Assembly: GCA_000335735.1 (NCBI GenBank)
Contig: AMYY01000008.1
Span: forward strand, 35,454-99,453
DNA: 64,000 nt
Source of the DNA: an alpha proteobacterium L41A
Lineage (GTDB): Bacteria; Pseudomonadota; Alphaproteobacteria; Caulobacterales; Caulobacteraceae
Direction: 5' to 3'
A model generated the notes under the pieces. It had not been told where the DNA came from, ran no database searches, and was given only the letters and a program-made list of their open reading frames with translations. The stretch's first letter is position 1; each line of letters starts with the position of its first letter. This document shows, piece after piece, positions 63,917 through 64,000 of this stretch. The translations under genes were made by a program, and so were the position numbers.

Positions 63917-64000
63917 ATGGTGGTGGATTGGACGAAGCTCTGGCCGCTGGCCCTGACCTCTTCGGTCATCGCGGCATTCCTTACCTACGGCCTTGGCCTG
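63917..64000 (+). CDS. N-terminal part of a membrane protein (cut by right edge)
   Basis: ATG 63917 with GGAGG 5 bases upstream, open to the edge. The first 28 residues (MVVDWTKLWPLALTSSVIAA then FLTYGLGL) contain one hydrophobic helix. It is divergent from hsdM with only about 80 bases between them. Family unknown; it may be a further island gene. Confidence 0.6.
   Translation, partial: MVVDWTKLWPLALTSSVIAAFLTYGLGL

Overview
The window reads as a piece of a high-GC alphaproteobacterial chromosome, most likely from the Caulobacteraceae (Brevundimonas-like). That placement is an inference from gene content (trehalose cluster, hslV, fabA-fabB, a CobT cobaltochelatase homologue) and from a GTTC-N7-GTTC type SOS box, which is the alphaproteobacterial form. 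No rRNA or CRISPR array was seen. Bases 1 to about 45,910 are ordinary core chromosome. Bases 45,893 to the right edge are a horizontally acquired integrative island inserted at the 3' end of a tRNA-Ala gene; its far end lies outside the window.

Core part, left to right: two tandem methyltransferase-like genes with an alpha/beta hydrolase; an S41 peptidase; hisN; a small HTH regulator; a GlsB/YeaQ membrane protein; an MprF-type lysyltransferase; hemW-rdgB; a DUF2975 membrane protein with its HTH partner and a Smr-domain protein; a TetR regulator; a KefB/C-type antiporter; an M13 metallopeptidase; a probable orphan small RNA; hisS; a degenerate ClpP-like protein; hslV; a BLUF-domain protein that lacks the photoactive tyrosine; a MoeB/ThiF enzyme; a hydroxyacid dehydrogenase; fabA-fabB; asd; a def-hyp-fmt-truA operon; a thioesterase; a polysaccharide cluster (KpsF-type isomerase, GT4 glycosyltransferase, Wza-type export lipoprotein); a trehalose cluster (otsB, GH15 hydrolase, otsA); an esterase-like phytase overlapping cobT; DUF418; 3-hydroxybutyryl-CoA dehydrogenase; YggT; tRNA-Ala(CGC).

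Island part: a tyrosine integrase and a small lipoprotein gene lie between two perfect 334-bp inverted repeats. Each repeat carries the last 17 nt of the tRNA, the integrase promoter region and the first 35 integrase codons. Inverting the segment between the repeats would leave every gene intact and move a complete integrase to the other strand, so this looks like a self-contained flip-flop integration module. Next come a serine recombinase with three small genes (two of them paralogues), a 970-residue protein that looks like an archaeo-eukaryotic-type primase fused to a degenerate SF2 helicase, and a umuDC pair whose UmuD is already in the short UmuD' form, lacks both catalytic residues and has a perfect SOS box at its start. 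After two linked genes of unknown function comes a tightly overlapped five-gene operon hsdM-hsdS-hsdR-YgjP metallopeptidase-DUF429, an extended type I restriction-modification system. A membrane protein starts at the right edge.

The strongest candidates for something undescribed are the inverted-repeat integrase module, the primase-helicase with its small-gene neighbourhood, the pre-cleaved dead UmuD, and the DUF429 and YgjP genes fused into the type I R-M operon. All functions are read from motifs by eye. No database search was run.
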